The notes below the pieces were generated by a model that worked only from the letters and a program-made list of their open reading frames with translations, was not told the origin of the DNA and ran no database searches. Shown one piece after another: positions 44,024 to 56,566 of a DNA stretch of 64,000 nt. A program made the position numbers and the translations under genes. The stretch's first letter is position 1. Every line of letters starts with the position of its first letter. Origin of the DNA: Lathyrus oleraceus (taxonomy: Eukaryota > Streptophyta > Magnoliopsida > Fabales > Fabaceae); the NCBI RefSeq assembly GCF_024323335.1, contig NC_066581.1:177747330-177811329 (forward strand). Reading direction: 5' to 3'.

Positions 44024-44741
44024 ACCATAGACATTGTCGGTTCTCCATGAAAGTTGGCGTATGAGGCAAGTGTGGAATAAACCACTTGTACAAAAGAGGA
44101 ACACTGCATACAATAGTCCCACCACCTTTAGAATTCCTCAAATGCAAAGAGAAATATATGTTGCCCAACAGAGTAGGAACATGATTCCCAATCAAGAAGA
44201 TTCTAATTGCATTAACATCAATAAAACCGTCAATCTTAGGAAACAAAGCTAGACCATAGATAAGAAATACAAAGATGGCTTCAAAAGCATCCATACTACC
44301 GACTTGAGCTAAGACAATAGCTTCACCAATGAGGAACTCATAAGTCAACCCAAGAATACCTCCTTTCTTCACCAAATGAGCACCAATCTCATATTTCTTT
44401 AGATAAAGAGCTTCAGCTATGACATGAGATCTACGAATTTCCTCTAATCCATTAAAAGATACCTTATTAGATATAGGTATTCCCAAAAGATGAGCATTCT
44501 CGTCTAACATGGGCACAAGCTGATAATCTGGAAAAGTGAAACATCGGTAGATAGGCTCATAAAACAAAACCAAAACACTCATGAGTCCTTCAACCACATC
44601 AGCAAAAAATATAGACAAAAGTTTCTGATGACGTTGCTTAAAATCCAAGGGATCTAATATAAAGGATGACAACTTCCTTAACTCTTTCAAATCAGGACAT
44701 CTGAAACTGTACTTCTTAGTGTTCCTTCGTCCATAATCCAT
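44024..44741 (-). pseudogene. ORF1 N-terminal part of element C, second copy
   Basis: It begins MDYGRRNTKKYSFR at 44741 and runs open for some 240 codons to the S1 insertion (ENRQCLWWS). Conserved blocks are LKELRKL, FYEPIYRCFTFPDYQL, DAFEAIFVFLIYGLALFP and NHVPTLLG. The open frame continues about 20 codons into S1. This is the copy that connects to the C-terminal part at 39362. Confidence 0.8.
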
Positions 44742-46582
44742 GGTCTGAAAATATTTGCAAATAAGACATTAGTTCCTCGAAATTTATTTTCCGCGATGAA
44801 TATTATGATGCACATGTATGCATGAATGCAACAATCACAAACAAGGGATCACACACAAGGAAAACACAAACAAAGGTCAAGGGGTGGATCAAGTCATCAT
44901 CAAGATCAATCATCCATTTTGGTGGATTATGGTTTTCACCTTATTAACACCCAAGTTCCATTGATATTGATGAGACTTGATCGGATCAACCTAGAATCAA
45001 AAGGTTTGCTGTGAGTCACAAGCATGGATTCAGGTTAAGGATTATCCCAAAGGAGTGTACTAAGGATAAAAACCTGTAGATCATGTTCTAAATAGTTCCC
45101 AGAGTCTTAATCCCATCTATCAGATATTATAGGTTAGGATGACTAACTTATCAACCCATAATATTCTCTAGAGAAACTCGTCTGAGTGTAGTATCGCGTA
45201 ACAACTGTTATCGGGTCTACACCTGAACAGTCTCCGCACTACATCCTAAATAGACCAAGTTGGGTTAATGTTCTACAGTCCTTAGCTTCTCGGACCCCAA
45301 ATCAGAGAAAGTAATGCATATCCACAAATAACTTGTGTGACATCAATAACTCCAAAAGAGTCTCCATTGAGAAATACATATCACCCAATAAAGTAGGCAC
45401 ATGATTCCCAATCAAGAAAAGTCTAATGGTGTTAACATCAACAAAACCGTCAATGTTAGGGAACAAAGCAAATCCATAGATGAGCAACACAAAGATAGCT
45501 TCAAAAGCGTCCACACTACCGGCTTGAGCAAAAGCAGTAGCTTCTTTGATGCGGAAATCAGATGGCAACCCAAATAACCTTCCTTTCTTCACCCAATGAG
45601 CCTCTATCTCAGACTTCTTCAAGTGAAGAGCTTCAATAATAAGATTAGATCGGGGAATCTCATCCAATCCACTAAAAGGTACTCTACTAGAAATAGGTAA
45701 CCCCAAAAGATGAGAATACTCCTCCAAGGTAGGCACAAGTTGATAATCTGGGAAAGTAAAACAGTGGTAGAGAGGATCATAGAACTGCACTAGTACACTC
45801 AATAGTCCTTCAACCATATCAACAGACAAGATAGATAGAAGCCTCCCATGACGTTGTTTGAAGTCCATGGGATCTAATACAAAAGATGCTAGCTTCCTTA
45901 ACTCTTTCAAGTCGGGGCATCTGAAACTGTACTTCTTAGTGTTCCTTCGTCCATAATCCATGGTCTGAAAATATTTGCAAATAATACCTCAGTTCCTTGA
46001 TATTTTCGTGTGATGAATGTTATGATGTGCATGAATGCATGAATGCAACAATCACAAATAAGGGATCACACACAAGACAAGAAAACAAAGGTCAAGGGAT
46101 GAATCAAGTCATTGTCAAGATCAATCAGCCATTTTGGTGGATTATGGTTTACACCTTATCAACACCCAAGTTCCATTGATATTGACAAGACTTGATTGGA
46201 TAAACCAAGAATCATGGGTATGTTGTGAGTCACGAGCATAGAGTCTGGGTAAGAACCATCCCAAAGGAGTGAACTAAGGATAAAACCTGTAGATCATGTT
46301 CTAAAAAGTTCCCAGAGTCTTGATTCCATCTATCGGATATTACAGGTTAAGATGAATGACTCATCGACCCATAATATTCTCAAGAGAAACTCGTCTGAGT
46401 GTAGTATCGCGTAACAACTGTTATCAAGTCTACACTTGAACAGTCTCCGCACTACGTCCTAAATAGGCCAAGAGCGGGTAAATGTTCTACGGTCCTCAGC
46501 TTCTCAGACCCAAATTAGAGATAGTAATGGCTAACTACAAATACTTGTTTGACATTTCCATATCCAAAAGTGTCTCCACTGA
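44140..46582 (-). repeat. Tandem duplication of leader plus ORF1 N-terminus (unit about 1.21 kb)
   Basis: The segment from about 46582 down to 45371 is repeated from about 45370 down to about 44150. Landmarks in both copies are GTGTCTCCACTGAG / AGTCTCCATTGAG, the TAACAACTGTTA stretch (46409 and 45197), CATCCATTTTGGTGGATTATGG-like text and the MDYGRRNT start. The copies differ by many substitutions, so the duplication is old. Confidence 0.75.
45302..45961 (-). pseudogene. ORF1 N-terminal part of element C, first copy (truncated)
   Basis: It starts MDYGRRNTKKYSFR at 45961 and is open for 220 codons. About 198 residues match the second copy, up to LLGDMYFS. The last 21 codons (METLLELL...) are leader sequence of the next copy, read out of context. 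The break near 45370 is the duplication joint. Confidence 0.8.
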
Positions 46583-46808
46583 GCAGATGGATCTCAAGCC
46601 AGCTTGTTAAGGACTACTCCACACAAGTCGAACATGACTATACAATCCTCCTATCTTAATTGCATTTAAGTTCGGGTTAGAACTTATCTAACCACTCAGA
46701 GATCACCAAGCACAAAAAGCAGATTTTATCACACATACATACATACAAACATCACATATATACAATTATATACACATAAAAAAGTAGGCTAAACCCACTG
46801 GGGACTAC

Positions 46809-46826
46809 TCCCCAACAGAGTCGCCA
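46809..46826 (-). promoter_or_regulatory. Primer-binding site of element C (tRNA-Arg type)
   Basis: On the minus strand TGGCGACTCTGTTGGGGA, nine bases after the LTR end TTACA. Its first ten bases are those of the element A site. Confidence 0.78.
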
Positions 46827-46835
46827 CTTAATTTC

Positions 46836-49800
46836 TGTAACGGTAAATTCATGATCATCAAGTTATGGATAAGCAAGACATCAATGAAAACAGAGTTGCC
46901 ACCGTGCTTTTATTGTTTCCAAGGGAAAAGGGAAAAGTACGGACAAAACCCAAAAGTAAGAAGTTTTCAAATCAAAACTAATAAAATGTCAAAGATTACA
47001 GGTAAGGGGGTTGGTTACACAGAGGGAAGGTGTTAGCACCCAAAGTGTCCTAGGTACTCCTAGGGAGCCCTTTTTTGCGTGCATATGTATTTTGTACAAA
47101 TGGATGCTTACAAACAAATAGAATGGGGGGATGAGAAAAGAATTCATTAATTATACTTTTCTGTTTGACAAGACCTTCGGACTTATGCCTACGTACCAAC
47201 ATAAAAATGAGGGATCAAAACCTCGTAGTTCGTGGTATGAATTTCAAAGTGGATGCATAGGTGTTTAACAAAATTTAAGTTTGAAAGGCACAAAGGCCAA
47301 AAAATGGTTTGAATGGGTTAGTTATTTTTGGCTTTTTTGAAAGTTTAAATCAAGTATAATTAAGTATATTTACGAGTTTGATTAAGAAAAGAAGTTTGAA
47401 AATGCAATGGCATAAGCCCAGAGTTTATATCTTTTTGCAATGTGATAAAAGTTTAGAACAAAAATAGTTCAAAGAAAGAATACTTTTAAAAGGAGGGAGA
47501 GATTTTGGAAATTAAAGAAATGTGGAGAAGATGAAGAGACTAATCCTATGCACAAAATTAAAAGTTAAGATTGGAAAAGATCTTACCAATGGGTAGCAAT
47601 CCAATAGTCAGGAATGTCAACAGAAACCCAAATTCCCTTAGACATTAGAATCAAACAACACAAAAAGCACAATTATATCAACTTGAAGAGCAAGGAATCA
47701 AATAAAGATAGCCACATCCAAGCTTAGCCACTCCATGATCTTCTTCAGAATAGCCCATGTAACAAATGAATTCCACAAGTCACAAGTTCAAAATAACAGC
47801 TTCAAAATGATCATGTTGCAAATGAACTCAAAAGGATCTTCAAAGATGTATCAGATGAAGTTTCAAATTGCAAGCACTTGGTTTCATAAAAGTTGGCATT
47901 GGCCAAGTCCATTAGCATAAGAATGTTGCCTAAATTCAAAGTTCATTTGTCTAAGATCAAACCAACAGTCCACATAAAAGTTTTTTTAGGGTTTTTGTTT
48001 CTTATTATGTACATTAATGGTCAAAGACCACACAAGCAAACAAGATATATCACACAATATGGTCCAAGTGGACAAAGTGAAAATGACATTAACATAAACA
48101 ATTAGAATGGTATGAATAATGGCAAATGAATAAAGACTAAAGTTAAATTGCATTAAAGTAAATGACTTGAAATTAAATGTTAGTTGTTAATGAGTTAGAA
48201 GTTAGTATTGTTTTGTTTTTGCTTTTTTTTAAGTCATTCTTTGGAGAACACTCAACCCACTTATCACAAGCATGAATCCTTGAATCAAGACATCTTCCAA
48301 AGGAAGGAAAAAAGGCTAAGTTTCCACACAATACCAGGAAAAAGGGGAGACTTACAATATCACTAACTAGAATGCTACGCTTTTTGTGTCACAAATTTAG
48401 CGCTATGTTAAGCAATCGTAATTGGACTTATGTAGAAGTCACAACTATTTAAGGTCGGGCAATAGAATTTTGGTGTTAATGCAAGTTAGAGACATAGTAT
48501 AATGGACTATTCTCATGAAACATATCACACACAAAAATAACATGCCAAAGAGGTGGCCTAATCTCATCCATACTTATGCTGATTTTTCAATCAACTAGCC
48601 TTAGGACTTTGAGATATCATAGGCCAAACGAGATGAATGCATAAAGAAGGGGAATGAGATGAAGAGGGGGGGAAATGGATCAAAACTCAAATTGGTCAAA
48701 GGAGGACTTTTACCAAATTAATATCATCCATTGATTTTGGGAGATGGAATGTACATTCCATCAATCCCTTAAATCCAATGATATTAACTTGACAAAGTCA
48801 AATCAACATTGACCAAGGCCCAACAACAAGAGTCAAACTCATACAAGTCATCACAATTGGTCAACTCATTATTTTTGGCATTATTCAAATTAAAAATACT
48901 AAAATAATGCATTTAAATTAAATATGGTTTGTCAAATTCCTAAAACCTCATCAAAACACCAAAGAAATGGCCATGAATTTATCATAGGTCAAACAAGGTC
49001 AAAGGACCTTGGAGAAAAAAATTCAGAATTTTGAAAGACTTAAAAGTATTTTTAAACAATTAAAAGCAATTACAAAACCAATTAAATCATGAAAATTTTT
49101 AATAATGATCCAAAAAATAATTTTAATTCAAAATATGAAAGAGGAAATTTTTTGAAATTTTTTGGTGAAACTCTCACATTTTTTGGATCAATATTATTAT
49201 TAATATGAATTAATGAAAATAAAAGGATTAAAACAAAAATATGAAAATATGAAAAAACGTGAGCCACTTGATCTCCCTCATTAATTGAGGTGGCAGATCA
49301 AGTGGCCTAAAACGCGCGTTCCACCAAAAACACGAGTTAGCACTCTGCAGGGATGGTAATCACAATGGGCGCTCAGGATTAAAACATTTTGGACGGATCA
49401 TGTGGCTAGGAGACGTGCCAACGCACCGTCGGAGCCAGAGCTCTGGTCTTCTTCTCCAGTGGACCTCACCGGACTGGTCCACCCTGAACCATCCCCAAAA
49501 TAAAAAAGGAGGACATGATCTGAAAGAAAAAATGGCGTAGAGCACGAATCTGACCTCAATTTTAACTAACTCCAAATATATAAAAAGATATGAGGATTTG
49601 AATTTTGAGGTGTGTCAACTGAGTTGCTCCGATTTGACCTCTAAGCAACTCAATCTTCTTGCCTGCATTGGAAGGACTTCAGACAACCAAAGATCCAAGA
49701 GAATTGAGTAGAATTTAATGAGAATCAACGAGATGAAGTTTTCTGAAAATTACCTTCAATGCTATGCAAAACTTGATGTTGCTTGCTTCAAATACGATCT

Positions 49801-50388
49801 ATCACACTTGAGAAGCTAGCAGGAAGTAATTGGCAAGGTTGTAAGGTTGTGGATCCTAGAGTTCTTCAATCTCCAACAGTTGAGATTCAAACTCAAATTT
49901 CAAATTGAAATTTCTCAAGTTTTCCATTAGAATGAGAGGGTTTGAATTGGGGGCAAAGTTGGTGTGCAAGGTGTGCTTCAAATGAGCTCAGAAGCCTTCT
50001 ATTTATAGCCAATTGAAGTGTTATTTGCACACTTGAAAATCTGTCCAAAATTGGCAATGTGAATGGCACGAGTGCATGGCCATGTACAAGCCCATGAGTC
50101 AATTCATTAAGGTACAAAATCACTCATGTTGAAGTCTGAATGAAGCTTGAATGGCAAGGCAATGTGAACTGATGTTATGTATATTTGATTCTTTCCAATG
50201 ATGCAACTCTGTTAAAGCCATGCGCAAACCTAGCAAACTTCATCCAAAGTGCATGAACTTGGGTTCTTTGGAAAGCTTGGATCAAGGGGAACAAGTTTCA
50301 TGTTGAACACTTTTTCATTAGGAGCTTGGAACATGGAGAAATTTGAGGTGGAAGTTTGGAAATTTCGACATCTTGAAAAATTTTCTAA
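46836..50388 (-). repeat. 5' LTR of element C, missing its first 1.1 kb
   Basis: It aligns with S1 from its end (46836, ...CCGTTACA on the minus strand) up to about 50388, where S1 continues for some 1.1 kb but this copy changes into 3' UTR sequence of element D. TATA box on the minus strand at 50000-50007. GGTGGCAACTCTG near 46890 mimics the PBS. Confidence 0.8.
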
Positions 50389-50526
50389 GCATCTATCTAG
50401 GCAAGATCTAGAAAGAGACAGTCAATTAAGACTCAACCTAATGAGGATATAACTCAGGGAAGTGATTCCATTCAGATAATCAATTGGGGAGGAAACTAAA
50501 ATAATAATCATCCACGAGGAAACAAC

Positions 50527-51891
50527 TGTTGGTGTAAGCCCTAGAGGCCAATACTTTTGGTACTTGTATCGAATTATTTAAAGGCATTTTCTTTATTATG
50601 GTTGATTAATAAAGTCCCTGGAATAGATAGTCCGTTTAATGTATTAAGTGTGACTTAATCATGAGAACACATTAAACATAAGGACACTATTCTTAAACTA
50701 TCCGTAGTCGAGCTTTAATGTGAAGTGGGATAACATTAAAGCATTAAGACTATTATGTTTGTAGACTGATGATCACATCTCATGGATCATGGATAAAGAG
50801 TTATCAAGTCTTAAACATAGGTATGAATATTAGGAGTAATATTTATACCGGATTGACCCGCTATGAGAATACTATATAGAAAGTTATGCAAATTGTCATA
50901 AGTTATTCTCATGGTGATAATAGTGTATACCACTCTTCGACCTGAAACCACTATGGATCCTAGATGTAGAGTCGAGTGCTTTGTTGCTGAGCCAACATTG
51001 TCCGTAACTGGATAACCATAAAGACAGTTGATGGGTACTCCACGAAGCATGCTGAGGGACATGAGTGTCCTAGATGGAATTTGCCAATCCTGCGTAACAG
51101 GATAAATGTCTATGGGCCCAATATTGAACTGGACAAGGGTGACACGGTCTATACCTTGTGTTCAATATAGACATAAGGGCAAAGGGGTAATTATACACAT
51201 AATTATTATCACAGGAGGTTTTGTCAGATCACATGACATTTTCGTGACTTGGGTAGCAGTGATGTGTTGCTAGATACCGCTCACTGTTTATTATGTTAAA
51301 TGCGTGATTTAATATAATTGCCAACGCCGCGAAAACCTATAGGGTCACACACAAAGGACGGATTGATGAGAGATAGAGTAACTAAGGAACACCGTAAGGT
51401 ACGGTGCACTTAATTGGGAGACGAAATATGGTAAGGTACCAAATACATAAGTGATTTTGGGCATATTATAAGATATGGGCCAAAATACACTTAAGTGGGC
51501 TTTTTAGCTTGAAGCCCACACAAGTGGTTCTATAAATAGAACCCCTTGGGTAGAAGCATTGTCACTCCAACCCACTCAGACAGAAATTCAATTAGAGACT
51601 TGGAATTTTGTTTCCCTCTTTCTCTCACTCAAAGCCTTCATTCATAACAGCTAGCACTGCGATTGAAGGAATCCGTTTGTGTGGACTGAGTAGAGACATT
51701 GTCATCGTTCAACGTTCGTGATCGCCCCGTGGATCTGTATCAAAGGTTTTGATCATTATCAGAGATCTGCACCAAAGGTTTGAATCGCCACAAGAGGTAA
51801 CGATTCTATCACTGATCATGCCCATTCGTAAGGATCACTAAATGGAGAAATTTTTAAATTCCGCTGCGCCTTGGGTGGCCATTCTCCAACA
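50527..51891 (+). repeat. Solo LTR of a Ty1/copia-type element (1365 bp)
   Basis: Terminal TGTTGG...CCAACA and a perfect duplication ACAAC at 50522-50526 and 51892-51896. TATAAATA at 51531-51538 and a C/G-rich CCGCTGCGCC near the 3' end support plus orientation and a copia-type LTR. No internal sequence remains. Exact family not determined; the start GTGTAAGCCCTAGAGGCC would identify it in a repeat library. Confidence 0.85.
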
Positions 51892-51896
51892 ACAAC

Positions 51897-53092
51897 TCAG
51901 TGGGGAAAAGGAGAAAGGTTAAAGTTTTTTTGTCTAAGGGGCTGACACTCTACAATTGAGGGAGGACAGACACCGAACTCGTATATGGATAAAGTACCGC
52001 CATAACAGAGAATAAGAATATCAAACAATGAATTAGTCAGATATGATGATGCAAATATGTAATTATATATGATGATGATTATGCTGACAAAACGATCACA
52101 AAGGATACAATGGTGTCGCAAAGAATTTGAATTATCGGTACAATCCTCGGTCAATCCACAAAATATGGAGACAACTGCTGGAGAACAGAGAGATCAACAA
52201 CCCAAAGGGTCAAATCTAGTTGAGGAAGGATGAGATCTGCTGAGGAGAAGGAAACGTTATCAAGTCTGCAGGGAATTTTAGGTCAACACCATATCAAAAT
52301 TGGAGACAACCGTGCAAAGAATAAACACAAAATAGTTGCTCAAGGACTAGGTGGAAACTCTGACTGGGAGCGAGTCGGATGGCGACTGGTGAGGAAACCA
52401 ATGCGATCTACTAGGGAAAAACATCGTACTCTGGTGAAGATTAACCCTCCTGAAGAAACACAAACTCTGTTGAGGAACACAGAAACTCTTCCAGGAAATA
52501 ACACGCCGGAAGGTACTGAATCCACCAACTCAGTTGGGGAAAAGAATCGAAACTCCGCTAGGGAACAAACACTTCGAAGGATAACCGGATCAATACAATC
52601 GACTAGGGATACCCGAAGGGTTAACTTCATGGGGAACCTCTAATGTTTCGCATTTAAGGACTTGCTGTTCGTCGAAATGTTGTTGATACTTCTTTTTAAT
52701 TGCTTTGGAAAATTCTTGCTTTTATATGTTTAACAAAAGTGATTTTGATTAAAAAAAATTAATTTCTAAAATGATCATACTAAAATTTAAACTATTGGCT
52801 GAAGTAAATAAGAGTAGAAACAATTGGATAAAAGCTCAACTTTATTTAATGGGATGGTAATCTGTAAATGACAAGACTCCATGGATTTTTGCAAAGTTGA
52901 AAATGGAAATTTACATGGAAAAGGGTTACATTGAATACAAATGATCATTAATCCTCCTACCAACTCTTGATATCCATTATGATTTTGACCGCTACTTGGG
53001 ATGATGAATCAACGTCAACCCTTTTGCTCAAAGTCTCTCCAAAATTGAAGATTAGCAGAATGCAGTTACTCTCCAGAATCCCTAATTTTTGC
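51897..53092 (-). other. 3' UTR of element D
   Basis: No gene. On the minus strand, about 52640 to 52160 contains units such as CCCCAACTGAGTTGG, CCCTAGCGGAGTTT and CCTCAACAGAGTTT, the same C-tract type as in elements 1 and A. The rest is AT-rich and unremarkable. The 137- and 96-codon open frames across it result from the repeat. Confidence 0.6.
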
Positions 53093-53240
53093 ATAAGTTG
53101 CCCCAAGGTGGGGTACTCAACTTATCGGGAAATTCTTTCTATTTTTTATGTCTCTAATTTTTGCCTGGACCGCCCTTTCGGATTTTCAATCCCCCGAGAT
53201 GCTCATTTTTTCCTAAGCCTCCCTTTCGGGTTTTCAACAT
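53093..53240 (-). other. Post-integrase hairpin module (element D)
   Basis: Three units follow the integrase stop on the minus strand. The last is ATAAGTTG (53118-53125 in plus coordinates) facing CAACTTAT (53093-53100), enclosing CCCC-ACCTT-GGGG. The two before it have inner CCGAAAGG with outer arms that pair with one mismatch or with G-T pairs. Same order and spacing as in element A. Confidence 0.65.
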
Positions 53241-53257
53241 AGCGAGCTGTTTTTGTT

Positions 53258-54516
53258 TTAGGCGAAGTATTTCTTGACTGCATCTGCATTCACAGGACGA
53301 GTGAACTCTTCACCATCCATAGTTATAAGAATCAATGCGCCACCTGAAAAGGCTCTCTTAACAACATATATGCCTTCATAATTAGGAGTCCATTTTCCCC
53401 TAGAGTCTGGTTTAAATGACAAGATTTTCTTGAGCACAAGGTCACCTTTTCTGAATACCTGAGGTTTGACCTTCTTGTCAAAAACTTTCTTCATCCTTTT
53501 CTGATATAACTAACCATGGCACATGGCAGTTAATCTCTTTTCTTCTATCAAATTCAACTGATCAAACCTGGTCTGACACCATTCAGCCTCAGTCAGCTTG
53601 GCTTCCATGAGCACTCGTAATGAAGGAATCTCAACCTCAAGGGGAAGCACTGCTTCCATACCATAAACATGTGAGAAAGGGGTTGCCCCTGTTGAAGTGT
53701 GGATGGATGTGCGATACTCATGAAAGCAAATGAGAGCATCTCATGCCAATCCTTATACGTCACAACCATTTTCTGAATAATCTTCTTGATGTTCTTATTC
53801 GTAGCTTCAACAACCTCATTCATCTTGGGTCTGTAGGGAGAAGAATTATGATGTGCAATTTTGAAGTATTTACAAAGAGCTTCCACCATATTTCTCTTCA
53901 AGTTCGATCCATTATCAGTAATGATCTTACTTGGCACACCATAACGACATATGATCTGATTCTTGATAAACCTTACAATAACTTGCTTGGTTACATTTGC
54001 ATACGATGTTGCTTCAACCCATTTTGTGAAGTAGTCAATTGCCACCAAAATGAAGCGATGTTCATTCGAAGCTTTGGGCTCAATCATCCCAATCATATCA
54101 ATTCCCCACATGGAGAAGGTCCATGGGGAGGAAATAACATTCAATAGTGTCGGAGGAACATGAATCTTATCCGCATATATTTGACACTTGTGGAATTTCT
54201 TCACCAACATGCAATAGTCTGATTCCATTGTCAGCCAATAGTAACCTGCTCACAACATTTTCTTTTCCATTACATGTCCATTGGAATGAGTCCCAAAGGA
54301 ACCTTCATGCACTTCGGTCATCAACAAGTCTGCTTCGTGTCTATCCACGCATCTGAGCAAAACCATGTCGAAGTTTCTCTTGTACAATATATCACCATTC
54401 AAGTAGAAATTGCCGGTTAATCTTCTCAAAGTCTTCTTATCTTTGAAAGATGCCCCAGGCGGGTAAATCTGACTTTGGAGGAAACATTTGATGTCATAAT
54501 ACCATGGCTTCTCGTC
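53258..54516 (-). pseudogene. Integrase of element D
   Basis: Main parts: zinc-finger and core (54228 to 53593) with D in MWGIDMIG, D in IITDNGSN and E in EVVEATN, then after a frameshift the C-terminal region (53494 to 53258) RGKWTPNYEGIYVVKRAF ending TAA. The segment 54516 to 54229 carries KDKKTLRRLTGNFYLNGD and HEGSFGTHSNGH with stops. In the zinc finger FHKCQ replaces the expected CHKCQ, so one cysteine is lost. Non-functional. Confidence 0.82.
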
Positions 54517-55151
54517 TTAGACCTCTTCAACAGCAAACACATGAGCTGGTCTATCAAGACGCATCACAGACAAATTGGGAACTTCATTCCAATACTTCAC
54601 TACAATCATTGACGCCAACGTTGCAAGAGCAGCTTCCATCCGGTTCTCATCTCGAGGGATATGATGGAACTCAACCTTCGTAAAGAAAGTTGAAATCCTC
54701 CTCACATAATCTCTATACGGTACCAAACCGGGTTGATTCATCTCCCAATCACCTTTGATTTGGTTCACAACCAAAGCGGAATCTCCGAAGACGTCTAAAT
54801 ACTTGATTCTGAGATTCATGGCCTCTTCAAGCCCCATAATGCAAGCTTCATATTCTTCCATGTTATTTGTACATTTGAAAGTCAATCTAGCCGTAAATGG
54901 TAGATGCGTGCCTTGAGGAGTAATGATTATTGCCCCAATGCCATTACCATATTGGTTAACAGCTCCATTAAATACCATACCCCACGGGAACACGGTTTTG
55001 GCCCTTCTTCAAGCAATGGTTCATCACAATCTTTCATTTTCAAGTATAAGATCTCTTCATCAGGAAAATCATATTGTACTGAATGGTAATCTTCAATCGG
55101 TTGGTGAGCCAAATGGTCAGCCAAGATACTACCTTTGATCGCTTTCTGAGA
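54517..55151 (-). pseudogene. Archaeal-type RNase H of element D
   Basis: Open from 54993 to 54517 after a frameshift near 54990. Motifs are VFNGAVNQYGNG, where the first catalytic Asp is Asn, NNMEEYEACIMGLE with the Glu, FGDSALVVNQIKG with the second Asp, and HIPRDENRMEAALATLAS at the end. This second RNase H is typical of Tat/Ogre elements. The D-to-N change should abolish activity. Confidence 0.8.
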
Positions 55152-56561
55152 TCAGTATTCGATATCATACTCTGATAGCAACATCTGCCAACGGGAAATC
55201 ATCCGAGTTAAAGCAGGCTTCTCAAATATATACTTGATTGGATCCATTTTAGATATCAACCAAGTGGTATGATTCAACATATACTGACGCAGACGCTTAG
55301 CAGCCCAAGCCAATACGCAATAAGTCTTCTCAATCATAGAATACCGAGTCTCACAGTCGGTGAACTTCTTACTGAGGTAGTAAATTGCAAATTCTTTCTT
55401 TCTAGTCTCATCTTGCTGAGAAAGAACACAACCCATACTATCTTCAAGCACAGTCAAATACATGATCAACGGTCTTCCTTCAACAAGCGGAGACAAAATC
55501 GAAGGTTCAAGCAGATATTCCTTGATACTGTCAAAAGCTTTCTGGCATTCTTCGGTCCAATCACAAGACTGATCTTTCCAAAGAAGCTTGAATATAGGCG
55601 CACATGTGGCAGTCTTGTGTGAAATGAATCTTGAGATATAATTCAAGCGGACGAGAAAACCTATGACTTACTTCTCAGTTTTGGGCGCAGGCATCTCTTG
55701 TATTGCTTTGACCTTGGCAGGATCAACTTCAATACCCTTCTCGCTGACAATAAATCCCAACAACTTACCAGAACGAACACCAAAAGTACACTTATTGGGA
55801 TTCAAGCGGAGTTTATACTTCCTTAAACGCTGGAATAGCTTCAACAAATACTCAACATGTTCCTCTTCATCAATCGATTTAGCAATCATGTCTTCGACAT
55901 AAACTTCAATCTCTTTATGCATCATATCATGAAAAAGAGTAGTCAATGCTCTTTGGTAAGTTGCACTAGCATTCTTTAAACTGAAAGGCATCACTCTATA
56001 ACAGAATATTCCCCAAGGTGTAATGAATGTGGTCTTATCCATATCTTTGGGTGCCATCTTGATCTGATTATATCCAGAAAATCTATCCATAAACGAAAAG
56101 ACTTTGAATTTAGCAGTATTGTCTACCAACATATCAATGTGTGGCAGAGGGAAATCATCTTTCAGACTGGCTTTATTCAAATCTCTATAATCGATACACA
56201 TGCGGACTTTTCCATCTTTATTTAGCACATGCACAACATTGGCCACCCACTGCGGATACTCAGCGGTCACAAGGAAACCGACATCAATATGCTTTTGCAC
56301 TTCTTTTTTAATCTTCACTACCATATCAGGATGCGTTCTTCTCAACTTCTGCTTGACTGACGGGCATTCTGGCTTCAACGGCAATCTATGCTCCACAATC
56401 TCAGAATCCAAACTATCCATGTCTTGATAAGGCCAAGCAAACACATCTCAATACTCTTGAAGAAGATTAATCAACCCCTTCTTGACATCTGGACACAGGC
56501 GAGACCCAATCTTGACTTCCTTCACATCATCCTCGGAACCCAAGTTGACTAGCTCAATCTG
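55152..56561 (-). pseudogene. RT and first RNase H of element D
   Basis: RT motifs are HVLNKDGKVRMCIDYRDLNKA, FMDRFSGYNQI, TPWGIFCYRVMPFSLKNASATYQR and YVEDMIAKS, where the active site reads YVED instead of YVDD. A stop/frameshift near 55650 separates the connection domain. The first RNase H (EDSMGCVLSQ, IEKTYCVLAWA) lacks catalytic aspartates as in element A. Upstream, a stop near 56450 (EYxDVFAW) and then the S2 insertion at 56567 break the frame. Confidence 0.85.
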
Positions 56562-56566
56562 CTCTT

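Larger units (their letters stand above)
37754..50388 (-). mobile_element. Element C: Ogre-type element, 5' part only, interrupted by S1
   Basis: Read on the minus strand: truncated 5' LTR, PBS, leader, ORF1 with a tandem duplication, ORF1 interrupted by solo LTR S1, and the N-terminal part of gag cut by element A. The rest of gag and pol should lie to the left of the window, on the far side of element A. Protein similarity to element A is high throughout. Confidence 0.85.

Noticed and set aside
52230..52643. 137-codon plus-strand open frame with NTETLPGNN-like repeats
   Set aside because: Antisense to the repetitive 3' UTR of element D; composition is driven by the C-tract units.
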